Positions 7,979-15,700 of a stretch of DNA of 20,158 bases are shown piece by piece (the first letter of the stretch is position 1; each line of letters starts with the position of its first letter). The translations under genes were made by a program, and so were the position numbers. This DNA comes from Pseudomonadota bacterium. Its GTDB lineage: Bacteria > Pseudomonadota > Alphaproteobacteria > Rhizobiales > Devosiaceae. The stretch lies in contig JAEWCE010000019.1 of assembly GCA_023390785.1 (NCBI GenBank), positions 1 through 20,158 of the forward strand, read 5' to 3'. A model generated the notes under the pieces. It was given only the letters and a program-made list of their open reading frames with translations. It had not been told where the DNA came from and did not search any database.

Positions 7979-8784
7979 GCAGCACCAAGGACCTGTCGAT
8001 CAACCTCGCCACCATTCGCGCCCAATACGATCTGCGCGCCGCCTGCGAAGCCTGCGCCAGGCACGGCATCGAATGGGTCGCCCCCTGGCGCGACCAGATT
8101 GCCGCGACCGGGATCACCGAAGCCGCGCGCATCCTCTCCGACAACGGCCTCAAGGTGACCGGCCTGTGCCGCGGCGGCATGTTCACCACCGCGCCCGATG
8201 CGATCGACGACAACAAGCGTGCCATCGATGAAGCCGTCGCCATCGGTGCGAGCCATCTGGTGCTGGTGGTCGGTGGCCTGCCGCCGGGATCGCGCGACCT
8301 CGCCGCCGCCCGCGCCCGCGTCGCCGACGGCCTCGCCGCGGTGCTGCCGCACGCCCGCGCCACCGGCATGCCGCTTGCTATCGAGCCGCTGCATCCGGTC
8401 TATGCCCCCGACCGTGCCTGCGTGAATACCCTGGCCCAGGCGCTCGACCTCTGCGACGCGCTCGGCGATGGCGTTGGTGTCGTGCTCGATACCTACCATT
8501 TGTGGTGGGACCCCGAGCTCCTGCCGCAGATCGCCCGCGCCGGACGCGGTGGCCGCATCCTCGCTCACCACATTTCCGATTTCCTCGTCCCCACCCGCGA
8601 CCTGCTCAACGATCGCGGCATGATGGGGGACGGCGTCATTGACTTTGCTGCCTTCCGCCGCGCCGTCGAAGCCGCCGGCTTCCACGGGCCGCAGGAGGTG
8701 GAGATCTTCTCGACCGATTGGGCCCAGAAGCCGGGAGAGACCGTCATCGGCACTTGCATCGAGCGGTTCAATTCGGTCTGTTGA
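7975..8784 (+). CDS. Sugar phosphate isomerase/epimerase family (TIM barrel, xylose isomerase-like)
   Basis: This 269-residue protein belongs to the AP-endonuclease-2/xylose isomerase-like TIM-barrel superfamily, which includes IolE, IolI and tagatose epimerases. Probable metal ligands are visible in order: E137 in LAIEPLH, D172 and H175 in VLDTYHLWWD, H198/H199 in AHHISD and E243 in EVEIFS. It starts at an ATG overlapping the DUF993 stop (ATGA). Isomerisation, epimerisation or dehydration of the keto-sugar made by the upstream dehydrogenase is the likely role. The substrate is unknown. The TetR gene begins 28 bases downstream. Confidence 0.85.
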   Translation: MSSTKDLSINLATIRAQYDLRAACEACARHGIEWVAPWRDQIAATGITEAARILSDNGLKVTGLCRGGMFTTAPDAIDDNKRAIDEAVAIGASHLVLVVGGLPPGSRDLAAARARVADGLAAVLPHARATGMPLAIEPLHPVYAPDRACVNTLAQALDLCDALGDGVGVVLDTYHLWWDPELLPQIARAGRGGRILAHHISDFLVPTRDLLNDRGMMGDGVIDFAAFRRAVEAAGFHGPQEVEIFSTDWAQKPGETVIGTCIERFNSVC

Positions 8785-8812
8785 CGCCACACACGAGACG
8801 GCTGGGGGCACA

Positions 8813-9460
8813 GTGGCCAAACGTCCAGGTGGCGCAACCATCCGCGATCCGGAGCGGACCAAGGCCTCGATCCTTGCGGCGGCCACGCGCGAATTCACCG
8901 AAAAAGGCTTCGGCGGTGCCCGCATCGACGCCATCGCCCGCCGCGCCCGCATCAACAAGCGCATGCTCTATCATTATTTCGGCGGCAAGGAGCTACTCTA
9001 CCTTGCCGTGCTCGAGCAGAGCTATGCCGCCATCCGCGCCGCCGAGGCAGGCCTCGACCTCGGCCACAGGCCACCGCGCGAGGCCATGCGCGAGCTCGTG
9101 CTGTTCACCTGGCATTACTTTCTGGCCCATCCCGAATTCCTGAGCCTGCTCGGCACCGAAAATCTGATGCGCGGCCGCTTCGTCAAGAAATCCGAACGCG
9201 CCGTGATCATGAACTCGCCGATCATCGCAGAACTGCGCGACGTGCTCGCCCGTGGCAGCGGCGACGGCGTGTTTCGTGCCGGCCTCGATCCACTCGATAT
9301 CTACATCACCATCGCCGCGCTCGGCTTCTTCTACCTCTCCAACCGCTGGACCCTGTCCGCCGCTTTCGCCCGCGACCTCATGGACCCCGCCGAGCTCGCC
9401 CGCTGGGAAGCCCACATCGTCGAGGTCATGCTGAGTTACCTTACCCCGCCGAAACCTTGA
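8813..9460 (+). CDS. TetR/AcrR family transcriptional regulator
   Basis: The 215-residue product has a TetR N-terminal domain: RTKASILAAATREFTEKGF (15-33) followed by the helix-turn-helix around ARIDAIARRARINKRMLYHYFGGKELL (36-62, quoted in part). The C-terminal half is helical with no recognised ligand pocket. I chose GTG 8813, which has a GGGGG stretch (8804-8808) just upstream and puts the DNA-binding domain at the usual distance from the N-terminus. As last gene of the operon it probably controls the operon through the inverted repeat at 5587-5610. Confidence 0.87.
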   Translation: MAKRPGGATIRDPERTKASILAAATREFTEKGFGGARIDAIARRARINKRMLYHYFGGKELLYLAVLEQSYAAIRAAEAGLDLGHRPPREAMRELVLFTWHYFLAHPEFLSLLGTENLMRGRFVKKSERAVIMNSPIIAELRDVLARGSGDGVFRAGLDPLDIYITIAALGFFYLSNRWTLSAAFARDLMDPAELARWEAHIVEVMLSYLTPPKP

Positions 9461-9486
9461 GCCGCGTACCACGATGCTGCGATCGC

Positions 9487-9553
9487 CTCCTCTCCTTGCG
9501 GGGAGGGAAGCGCAGCCGTGGCCGGTAGCGAAGCTGGGCTGGGGAGCAGTGGG
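9487..9553. repeat. Degenerate GC-rich intergenic palindrome between convergent genes
   Basis: CTCTCC-TTGC-GGGGAG at the left can form a stem with one G-U pair. The block TTGCGGGGAGGG matches the core of the repeats at 16566 and 20121. It continues with GGTAGCGAAGCTGGGCTGGGG, quoted here to show its purine-rich tail. It lies between the convergent TetR and SDR genes and could serve both as a 3' end structure; there is no T-run. Confidence 0.5.
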
Positions 9554-9577
9554 CACGGCCTCAGCCGGCAGTCGTCT

Positions 9578-10357
9578 TCACACCAGCAGCGACTGCGCCC
9601 CGTCGATCCAGATCGGCGTTCCACTCAGATGCCGCGACCGATTGCTGGCAAGAAACAGCGCCAGCTCTGCCACCTCGCGCGCCGTGCCTGCCACACCGTC
9701 GGTGAGCGGCACCGTGCCCTTGGGAAATCTCGCCGGCACCTTCGCGCGCGCCGTCGCCCGCTTCTTGGTGTTGTCGCTGATATCGGTGCCGATGGCGCCG
9801 GGGCAGATCACGTTAACCCGGATCTTGTACCGCGCCAGCTCCAGCGCCAGCATCTGCCCCAGCGCCAACTGTCCCGCCTTGGTCGTCGAATAGGCACTGG
9901 CGCCGGCCGTCGTAAACGTCCGCGTGCCGTTGATCGACGAGGTGATGGCGATCGAGCCGCCGCGCGGTTTCATCAACGGCACGGCGTGATGTACCGTCAA
10001 ATAGGTACCACGCAGGTTGATGCGGATGGTCTCGTCCCACTCGGCCGGCTTAAGCTCTTCGATCGGTGCCCATACGCCATTGATGCCGGCATTGGCGAGA
10101 ACGAAATCCAGCCGCCCGAACCGTCGGCCGATGCGGCGGAAGAGGTTGGTCATCGCCTTGTCGTCGGCAACATCCGCGGCCACTGCCAGCGCCTTGCGCC
10201 CGAGCCCCTCGATGGAGGCGGCGACCTTGTCGATCTCCTCGGCCGTGCGGCTGACCAGCACCACATCGGCGCCCTCCTCGGCCAGCCGCAATGCCGTGGC
10301 CGCGCCGATCCCCGAGCCTGCGCCCGTGACCAGGGCGACCTGGTTTTCGAGTTCCAT
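9578..10357 (-). CDS. SDR family oxidoreductase, probable D-mannonate oxidoreductase
   Basis: This is a classical short-chain dehydrogenase/reductase of 259 residues with cofactor loop TGAGSGIG (11-18), NAG (89-91), N114, S140/S141 and the catalytic YSTTK (Y156, K160). The C-terminal end GTPIWIDGAQSLLV is typical of the family. ATG 10357 has GGAGG 7 bases upstream. The gene follows uxuA by 62 bases in the same direction. SDR-type enzymes that interconvert fructuronate and mannonate accompany UxuA in other bacteria (for example Bacillus), so D-mannonate oxidoreductase is the best inference. The fold is certain, the substrate is not. Confidence 0.85.
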   Translation of the reverse strand: MELENQVALVTGAGSGIGAATALRLAEEGADVVLVSRTAEEIDKVAASIEGLGRKALAVAADVADDKAMTNLFRRIGRRFGRLDFVLANAGINGVWAPIEELKPAEWDETIRINLRGTYLTVHHAVPLMKPRGGSIAITSSINGTRTFTTAGASAYSTTKAGQLALGQMLALELARYKIRVNVICPGAIGTDISDNTKKRATARAKVPARFPKGTVPLTDGVAGTAREVAELALFLASNRSRHLSGTPIWIDGAQSLLV

Positions 10358-10381
10358 CGCGTAGCCTCCACTGTGCCGCGC

Positions 10382-10402
10382 CACTCGAATGGCGCCCGAG
10401 TG
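10382..10402. other. Small intercistronic hairpin between uxuA and the SDR gene
   Basis: CACTCG (10382-10387) and CGAGTG (10397-10402) are complementary around 9 bases that include GGCGCC. It lies in the 62-base gap and may affect mRNA stability; nothing more can be said. Confidence 0.3.
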
Positions 10403-10419
10403 AAGTTGGTTCCCTGAGC

Positions 10420-11598
10420 CTACGCCTGGAGTGCCGCGATGATACCACGCAACTCCGCCAGACCGCGCATTCGGCCGGTCACCGGATAGCCCGGCGCGCC
10501 GTGCCGCCCGAAATCGCCGATCATCTTCTGGCCGTGGTCGGGCCGGAAGACGATGCTCTCGCCCGGCGCCCGCTTGCCGTCCTCGGCCAGCAGCTCCTTG
10601 AGCACAGCCACCATGTCGACATCGCCCTCGAGGTGCGCGGCCTCGTAGAAGCTGCGTGGATCGGCCTCGCGCCTGGTGGCGCGCAGATGCGCGAAGGCGA
10701 TGCGCGGCGCAAACCTGCGCGCGATCGCCGGCAGATCGTTGTCGGCACGCACCCCGAGGCTGCCGGTGCAAAAGCACATGCCGTTGGCCTTCGAGGGCAC
10801 GGCGTCGAACAGCGCCGCGTAATCGGCCGCAGTCGAGGCGATGCGCGGCAGCCCGAACAGCGGTCGCGGCGGATCGTCCGGATGCAGCGTCAGCACCACC
10901 CCCAGCGCCTCGGCCGCCGGCGTGACGGCCTCGAGAAATTCGATCAGGTGCTGGCGCAGCCGGTTCGCATCGATATCGCGATACTGCTCCAGCTTGTCGC
11001 GGAACTGCGCGATGGTCAGCGGCTCGGTCGTCGAGCCTGGCAGCGCCGAGGCGATGTTGCGCACCAGCGCCGCCTTCTCCGCCTCGCTCGTTTCGGCGAA
11101 CAGCGTTCTGGCCGCTGCCTGTTCCGCGGCCGAATAGTCGCGCTCGGCGCCGGGCCGCTCGAGGATACAGAGCTCGAACATCGCCATCTTGGCGTGGTCG
11201 AAGCGCATCGCGGTCGAGCCGGTGGATGTCTCGTAGTCGAGATCGGTGCGGCACCAGTCCACCACCGGCATGAAATTGTAGCAGATGATCTTGATGCCGG
11301 CTCGGCCGGCCGCCTCGAGGCTCGCGATCCACGCCTCTATTTCGGCTTTGGCCGCCCCGCCCTTGCGCTTCACCGCGTCAGGAATGGGAATCGACTCGAT
11401 CACCGACCAGATGAGCGGCACGCGGCCTGCCGGGGTCGTTTCGATCAGGTTCTTGCGCTCGGCCACCAGCGCGTCGGTCCACACCGCGCCGATCGGCTCC
11501 TCGTGCAGCGCCGTCACGATATCGGTCGCCCCGACCTGCCGGACCTCATCCAGTGTCACGTCGGAATTCGGCCCGAACCAGCGCCATCCCTGCCGCAT
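10420..11598 (-). CDS. uxuA: Mannonate dehydratase
   Basis: The 392-residue product is UxuA, which dehydrates D-mannonate to 2-keto-3-deoxygluconate in the cytoplasm during hexuronate breakdown. It begins MRQGWRWFGPNSDVTLDEV and carries family motifs HEEPIGAVW, YNFMPVVDW, LTLHPDDPPRPLFGLPRI, CFCTGSLGVR and FAHLRATRR. The conserved Cys, His and Asp residues in the last four are consistent with the metal site of the family. Length agrees with E. coli UxuA (394). ATG 11598 is preceded by AAGGAG. It starts 23 bases after the GntR gene ends and is followed by the SDR gene. No uronate isomerase (uxaC) lies in the window, so that step must be elsewhere or absent. Confidence 0.95.
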   Translation of the reverse strand: MRQGWRWFGPNSDVTLDEVRQVGATDIVTALHEEPIGAVWTDALVAERKNLIETTPAGRVPLIWSVIESIPIPDAVKRKGGAAKAEIEAWIASLEAAGRAGIKIICYNFMPVVDWCRTDLDYETSTGSTAMRFDHAKMAMFELCILERPGAERDYSAAEQAAARTLFAETSEAEKAALVRNIASALPGSTTEPLTIAQFRDKLEQYRDIDANRLRQHLIEFLEAVTPAAEALGVVLTLHPDDPPRPLFGLPRIASTAADYAALFDAVPSKANGMCFCTGSLGVRADNDLPAIARRFAPRIAFAHLRATRREADPRSFYEAAHLEGDVDMVAVLKELLAEDGKRAPGESIVFRPDHGQKMIGDFGRHGAPGYPVTGRMRGLAELRGIIAALQA

Positions 11599-11621
11599 GC
11601 TTGCTCCTTGGCGCTCGCCGC

Positions 11622-12332
11622 CTAAACGAAATAATCGGGAAATTGCGACTGCAGCGAGCTCACGTCCGGCAGCACGGCCTGCAAATGTGCCCGCATCGCG
11701 CTCAGCGCCGCGGCCGGATCGTGTGCTGCAAGGGCGTCGCGGATGATCTTGTGCTCGGCCAGTGCCGCCGAGGCCCCCAGGAACGGCACCGTCAGCCAGC
11801 GCGCCCGGTCGATATGGATCTTGGCCGGCCGCAGATAGCTCCACACCCCCGGCAGCCCGGCCATTGCGGCGATCGCCTCGTGGAATGCCTCGTCCGCGGC
11901 CATGAAGCGGTCGACATGGCTGCGGTCGCGATAACGGGTCTGCTCGGCAATGATGTCGTCGAGCACCTCGATATCGCCGGCCGTTGCGATTCGCGCCGCC
12001 TCCTGCACCGTGGCCCCCTCGAGCGCCTGCCGGATCACCACCGCTTCGGGGATCAACGCGATGTCGAGCCGCGACACGAATGTGCCCTGCTGCGGCAGCA
12101 CGTCGACCAGCCGTTCCTCGCTCAGCCGGATCACTGCCTCGCGCACCGGCGTGCGGCTCACGCCATAGCGGTCGGCGAGCATCTGCTCGCCCAGCGCCGT
12201 GCCTGGCTTGAGCGTCATGGTGACGATCTGCTGCTGCAGATCGCGATAGATCGCATTGGCGCTGGTCGTGCGCTCGCGCCGATGCAGGCGCGGCCGTTTC
12301 CCCTGGTCCAGCACTGTACGGGTTTCCGCCAA
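11622..12332 (-). CDS. GntR family regulator (FCD/FadR subfamily), likely UxuR-like
   Basis: The 236-residue product has an N-terminal winged helix (about 26-90) containing AIYRDLQQQIV and LADRYGVSRTPVREAVIRL, then an FCD ligand-binding domain with the usual metal-binding histidines in DEAFHEAIA, EHKIIRDAL and RAHLQAV. FCD regulators often sense sugar acids. I prefer TTG 12332 because GAGGAG lies 9 bases upstream. The ATG at 12365 would add 11 residues but abuts the palindrome at 12366 and has no ribosome-binding site. The gene heads the uxuA-SDR operon and is divergent from the ABC importer, so it probably controls both from the shared region. Confidence 0.88.
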   Translation of the reverse strand: MAETRTVLDQGKRPRLHRRERTTSANAIYRDLQQQIVTMTLKPGTALGEQMLADRYGVSRTPVREAVIRLSEERLVDVLPQQGTFVSRLDIALIPEAVVIRQALEGATVQEAARIATAGDIEVLDDIIAEQTRYRDRSHVDRFMAADEAFHEAIAAMAGLPGVWSYLRPAKIHIDRARWLTVPFLGASAALAEHKIIRDALAAHDPAAALSAMRAHLQAVLPDVSSLQSQFPDYFV

Positions 12333-12341
12333 GGGGCGATT

Positions 12342-12347
12342 CTCCTC
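12342..12347 (-). promoter_or_regulatory. Ribosome-binding site deciding the GntR start
   Basis: GAGGAG on the minus strand, 9 bases before TTG 12332. It lies downstream of the alternative ATG at 12365, so it can only serve the TTG. Confidence 0.6.
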
Positions 12348-12365
12348 ACCACCGCTACGGAGCAT

Positions 12366-12384
12366 TTGCTATTGCAAATAGCAA
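12366..12384. promoter_or_regulatory. Perfect palindrome in the GntR/ABC divergent region
   Basis: TTGCTATT (12366-12373) and AATAGCAA (12377-12384) are exact reverse complements around GCA. It is AT-rich within GC-rich DNA and touches the next palindrome. It is a likely regulator binding site, although its sequence does not match the usual GntR/FCD consensus, so a second regulator is possible. Confidence 0.55.
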
Positions 12385-12399
12385 CTAGTGTACTAGTAT
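12372..12399 (+). promoter_or_regulatory. Possible promoter of the ABC importer operon
   Basis: TTGCAA (12372-12377) and TAGTAT (12394-12399) are 16 bases apart, each matching 4 of 6 consensus bases. They overlap both palindromes, as expected for a repressed promoter. The evidence is moderate at best. Confidence 0.3.
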
Positions 12400-12404
12400 G
12401 CAAG
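12384..12404. promoter_or_regulatory. Tandem GntR-type operator half-sites
   Basis: ACTAGT-GT-ACTAGT (12384-12397) is a perfect palindrome. Read in steps, CTAG-TGTA-CTAG (12385-12396) overlaps CTAG-TATG-CAAG (12393-12404), and both approach the CTNGTATACNAG pattern common for FCD-type GntR operators. The position between the GntR gene and the importer genes fits joint control of both operons. Confidence 0.6.
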
Positions 12405-12459
12405 CGCGTAAGCGACGCCCCGGCGACGTCCGGCCGCGCCGCGCAATGGGAGGACATCA

Positions 12460-13653
12460 ATGATCAGACTTACACGCCGCCAGACTCTGGCGGGCATCGG
12501 CGCCTTGGCTGCCTTGCCGGTCGCCACCCGTGCCTTCGGCGCCAGTCCGGCGTTGCCGAGCGCCCCGGTCGCGCTCAACATCATCGCCGTCGCCGGCAAT
12601 CTGGCCCTCACCCAGAAGGCGATGGAGGCCTACGTGGCCGCCAACCCCAAGCTGGTCTCGGCCATCACCTTCAACAAGGCCACTGCGCCCGAGCTGCCCG
12701 GCAAGATCAAGGCCGAACAGGATGCGGGCCGCCTCGACATCGACATGGTGCTGTCGGGCACCGACGCGTTGAGCGCCGGCATCGCCCAGGATTTGTGGAT
12801 CAAGCTGGTTCCCGACCACGCCGATGCACTGCCCAAGCTCGATGACATCTACCTGCCGGCCGCCAGCAAGATGCAGGCGCTGAGCCAGGGTTACGGCGTC
12901 ACCGTCACCTACTACCCCTCCGGCCCGCTGCTCGAATACATGCCCGACCAGGTCGCCGAGGCCGACGTGCCCAGGACCGCCCAGGCCCTGCTCGACTGGG
13001 CCAAGGCCAATCCCAACAAGTTCATCTATGCCCGTCCGGCCAATTCCGGCCCGGGCCGCACCTTCATGATGGGCCTGCCTTACATCCTGGGCGACAAGGA
13101 CCCGATGGACCCCGAGAACGGCTGGGACAAGACCTGGGCCTATCTGCAGGAGCTCGGCAAGTACATCGAGTACTACACCACCGGCACCGGCGCCCTGATG
13201 AAGGAGCTCGGCGAAGGCACCCGCGCCATGACCGTCACCACCACGGGCTGGGACATCAATCCGCGCGTCCTCGGCACCGTGCCGGAGGAGGCCAAGGTCG
13301 GCAAGATCGAGGGCTTCCACTGGGTTGCCGACGCCCATTACATGATCGTTCCCAAGGGCGTCAGCGACGACAAGCTCGCCGTCCTGCTCGACCTCATGAA
13401 GTACATGCTGACGCCGGAGGCGCAGGCCTACACCTATGACGAGGGCTACTTCTACCCTGGCCCGGCGGTGAAGGACGTGCCGATCACCATGGCCCCGCAG
13501 GAGAGCCAGGACGCCATCAAGCAATTCGGCCGCGCCGAATATGCCGACTGGATCGCCAACAACCCGATCGAGGTCCCGCTCGATCCGCTGACCATGGTCA
13601 AGGCCTTCGACCTCTGGGACAAGAAGGTCGGCGGCGACCAGATCAAGAAGTAG
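12460..13653 (+). CDS. ABC transporter extracellular solute-binding protein (Tat signal)
   Basis: The 397-residue product is a periplasmic solute-binding protein of the large family 1 type used by polyamine-, iron- and sugar-type importers. The N-terminus has a twin-arginine motif TRRQTL (R6, R7) before a hydrophobic stretch and likely cleavage near FGA (residue 28), so it is probably exported folded. ATG 12460 has GGGAGGA 5 bases upstream. It opens a four-gene importer operon divergent from gntR-uxuA-SDR, which suggests a hexuronate, aldonate or an oligomer of these as ligand. The ligand is not readable from the sequence. A hairpin follows the stop codon. Confidence 0.88.
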   Translation: MIRLTRRQTLAGIGALAALPVATRAFGASPALPSAPVALNIIAVAGNLALTQKAMEAYVAANPKLVSAITFNKATAPELPGKIKAEQDAGRLDIDMVLSGTDALSAGIAQDLWIKLVPDHADALPKLDDIYLPAASKMQALSQGYGVTVTYYPSGPLLEYMPDQVAEADVPRTAQALLDWAKANPNKFIYARPANSGPGRTFMMGLPYILGDKDPMDPENGWDKTWAYLQELGKYIEYYTTGTGALMKELGEGTRAMTVTTTGWDINPRVLGTVPEEAKVGKIEGFHWVADAHYMIVPKGVSDDKLAVLLDLMKYMLTPEAQAYTYDEGYFYPGPAVKDVPITMAPQESQDAIKQFGRAEYADWIANNPIEVPLDPLTMVKAFDLWDKKVGGDQIKK

Positions 13654-13668
13654 GCTTCCTCTGCCGAT

Positions 13669-13698
13669 CGGGGTGGCGCGGCCAGCCGTGCCACCCCG
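13669..13698 (+). other. Hairpin between binding-protein and ATPase genes
   Basis: CGGGGTGGC (13669-13677) pairs perfectly with GCCACCCCG (13690-13698) around a 12-base loop. It starts 16 bases after the binding-protein stop, with no T-run after it. Such structures behind binding-protein genes commonly protect the upstream mRNA and lower distal expression; that role is inferred here. Confidence 0.6.
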
Positions 13699-13748
13699 CA
13701 TCAGACCCCTTGCGACCCGTTCTCTCTCGCGACAAGGTATCCCTCATC

Positions 13749-14813
13749 GTGCAAAGCGCCTCGTCGCCCTTCAAGCAGATCCGCCTCGACCGCGTCAGCC
13801 GCGCCTTCGGCAATTTCAACGCGCTGCGCGAGGTCTCCCTCAGCATCGAGCGCGGCGAGTTCATCGCGCTGCTCGGACCCTCCGGCTGTGGCAAGTCCAC
13901 TGCCCTCAATTGCATTGCTGGCCTGCTTGCCATCACCGGCGGCGCCATCTCGCTCGATGACAAGCGCATCGACGAATTGAAGCCCGAGGACCGCGGCTTC
14001 GGCATGGTGTTTCAGAACTACGCTTTGTTCCCGCACATGAAGGTGCGCGACAATGTCGGCTTTGGCCTCAAGATGCGCGGCGTCTCGCGCGCCGATGCCG
14101 ACCGCCGCATCAACGCTGCCCTCGATCTGGTGCGTCTGGGTAACCAGGGTGACAAGCTGCCCGGCCAGCTGTCGGGTGGCCAGCAGCAGCGCGTCGCCAT
14201 CGCCCGCGCCATCGTCATCGAGCCCGCTCTGGTGCTGATGGACGAACCCCTGTCCAACCTCGATGCCAAGCTGCGCCTCGAGATGCGTGCCGAAATCCGC
14301 CGCATCCACAACCAGCTCGGCGCCACCACCATCTACGTGACGCACGACCAGGACGAGGCTCTGTCACTCGCCGACCGCGTCGTCGTCATGCGCGAGGGCG
14401 AGATTCGCCAGGTCGGCCGACCCGAAGACCTCTACGACAGCCCCGCCAGCCTCGATGTCGCCGAATTCATGGGCTTCCGCAACCGCGTGACCGGCACCGT
14501 CGCTGCCATCGAAGGCGACCGCGCGACGATTGCCGCCGGCGATGCCCGCCTCACCGGTCGCGCCGCCCCGGGCCTGAAATCCGGCGATGCCGCAACGCTG
14601 GTCGCGCGCCCCGATGATCTGGCGCTGGCCGCGAGCGGCCTCGGCGCCACGGTCGAGAGCGTCGAATATCGCGGCCGCGAATTCGTCGGCCTCGCCCGCA
14701 CCGGCAACGACAACGAACTGGTGTTCCACTCCGGCACGCGGCTCGATACCGGCGCCACGGTGACGCTTGCGCCCGATCCGTCGCGCGCCCTCGTCTTCAA
14801 GGCCGTGCCGTGA
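13749..14813 (+). CDS. ABC transporter ATP-binding protein (importer, with C-terminal TOBE-like region)
   Basis: This is a 354-residue ATPase of the MalK/PotA type. Numbering from GTG 13749: Walker A GPSGCGKST (43-51), Q-loop VFQN (Q89), signature LSGGQQQR (141-148), Walker B LVLMDEP (161-167), D-loop SNLD and switch His in THDQDEA (H199). Residues beyond about 240 form a regulatory, TOBE-like region (ending DPSRALVFKAVP). The start is uncertain: GTG 13749 has AAGGT about 11 bases upstream, and TTG 13710 would add 13 residues without a ribosome-binding site. The stop overlaps the next start in GTGA. It powers import with the two permeases that follow. Confidence 0.92.
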   Translation: MQSASSPFKQIRLDRVSRAFGNFNALREVSLSIERGEFIALLGPSGCGKSTALNCIAGLLAITGGAISLDDKRIDELKPEDRGFGMVFQNYALFPHMKVRDNVGFGLKMRGVSRADADRRINAALDLVRLGNQGDKLPGQLSGGQQQRVAIARAIVIEPALVLMDEPLSNLDAKLRLEMRAEIRRIHNQLGATTIYVTHDQDEALSLADRVVVMREGEIRQVGRPEDLYDSPASLDVAEFMGFRNRVTGTVAAIEGDRATIAAGDARLTGRAAPGLKSGDAATLVARPDDLALAASGLGATVESVEYRGREFVGLARTGNDNELVFHSGTRLDTGATVTLAPDPSRALVFKAVP

Positions 14814-15700
14814 GCAGCCCCGACACCCCGGTCTCGCTCCGCCGCCGCCTCGCCCTGCTCGGGCTCGACGGCACCACGCTGCTGATCGCGCCCGCGCTGC
14901 TCTTTCTGCTCGCGGTCTTCGTCTATCCCTTTCTCTACGGCCTGTGGCTGAGCTTTGCGCCGAAGGCCGGCCCGTGGTTCAGCAACTACGCCGCCTTCTT
15001 CTCCGATCCGTTCCAGTACGACACCATCTGGACCACCCTGGCGCTGGCCCTGCCGGTGACCATCATCAGCCTCCTGGTCGCCATCCCGGTCGCCTTCCGC
15101 GTCCGTCTGATGCGGCGGCAGCGGCTGTTGACCACCATCCTCGTGCTGCCGATCACACTGGGCACGGTGCTGATCGCCCAGGGCCTGCTCAACTATCTCG
15201 GCCCGCAGGGCTGGTTCTCGCGCACCCTGATGTTCCTGCATCTGACCGGCGGGCCGGTGCGGCTGACGCACAATTACTGGGGCGTCTTCGCCTCGCTCCT
15301 CATCACCGGCTTTCCCTTCACCTTCCTTCTGACCCTGAGCTACGTCACCGGCATCGACCCGGCGCTCGAGCAGGCCGGCGCGACGCTGGGCGCCAGCGCC
15401 TGGCAGCGCTTCCGCCACATCTTCCTGCCGCTGCTCGTGCCGGGGCTCGCCATCTCCTTCCTGCTGTCCTTCGTGCAGAGCTTCGCGGTGTTCCCCTCGG
15501 CCGTGCTCGTCGGCGCGCCGGCCGGGCCGACCCGCGTCATCTCCATCGCCGCCTACCAGGCCGCGTTCGAGAAATACGACTACTCGATGGCCTCGGCCAT
15601 CGCCATGATCATGGCCGCCGTGCAGCTCGTCGTGGTGGTCGTCGTGCTTGCGGGAAGAAACATGTTCTACCGGGGCTCCACCTCGGGAGGCAAAGGATGA
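14810..15700 (+). CDS. ABC transporter permease 1
   Basis: This 296-residue inner-membrane permease has about six membrane segments, the first at roughly residues 22-44. The cytoplasmic EAA loop that docks on the ATPase reads EQAGATLGASAWQRFRHIFL (quoted part) followed by PLLVPG. It starts at GTG 14810, overlapping the ATPase stop by 4 bp, and its stop overlaps the next ATG (ATGA). It forms a heterodimer with the next gene product, as in PotB/PotC-type systems. Confidence 0.9.
   Translation: MSSPDTPVSLRRRLALLGLDGTTLLIAPALLFLLAVFVYPFLYGLWLSFAPKAGPWFSNYAAFFSDPFQYDTIWTTLALALPVTIISLLVAIPVAFRVRLMRRQRLLTTILVLPITLGTVLIAQGLLNYLGPQGWFSRTLMFLHLTGGPVRLTHNYWGVFASLLITGFPFTFLLTLSYVTGIDPALEQAGATLGASAWQRFRHIFLPLLVPGLAISFLLSFVQSFAVFPSAVLVGAPAGPTRVISIAAYQAAFEKYDYSMASAIAMIMAAVQLVVVVVVLAGRNMFYRGSTSGGKG

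Noticed and set aside
10358..11332. Upstream extension of the SDR frame through uxuA
   Set aside because: It is the uxuA gene read in another frame; the SDR fold begins at MELENQVALVTGAG with its own ribosome-binding site at 10357.
12333..12365. ATG start for the GntR regulator at 12365
   Set aside because: It leaves no ribosome-binding site because the palindrome abuts it, whereas TTG 12332 has GAGGAG at good spacing; the alternative is not fully excluded.
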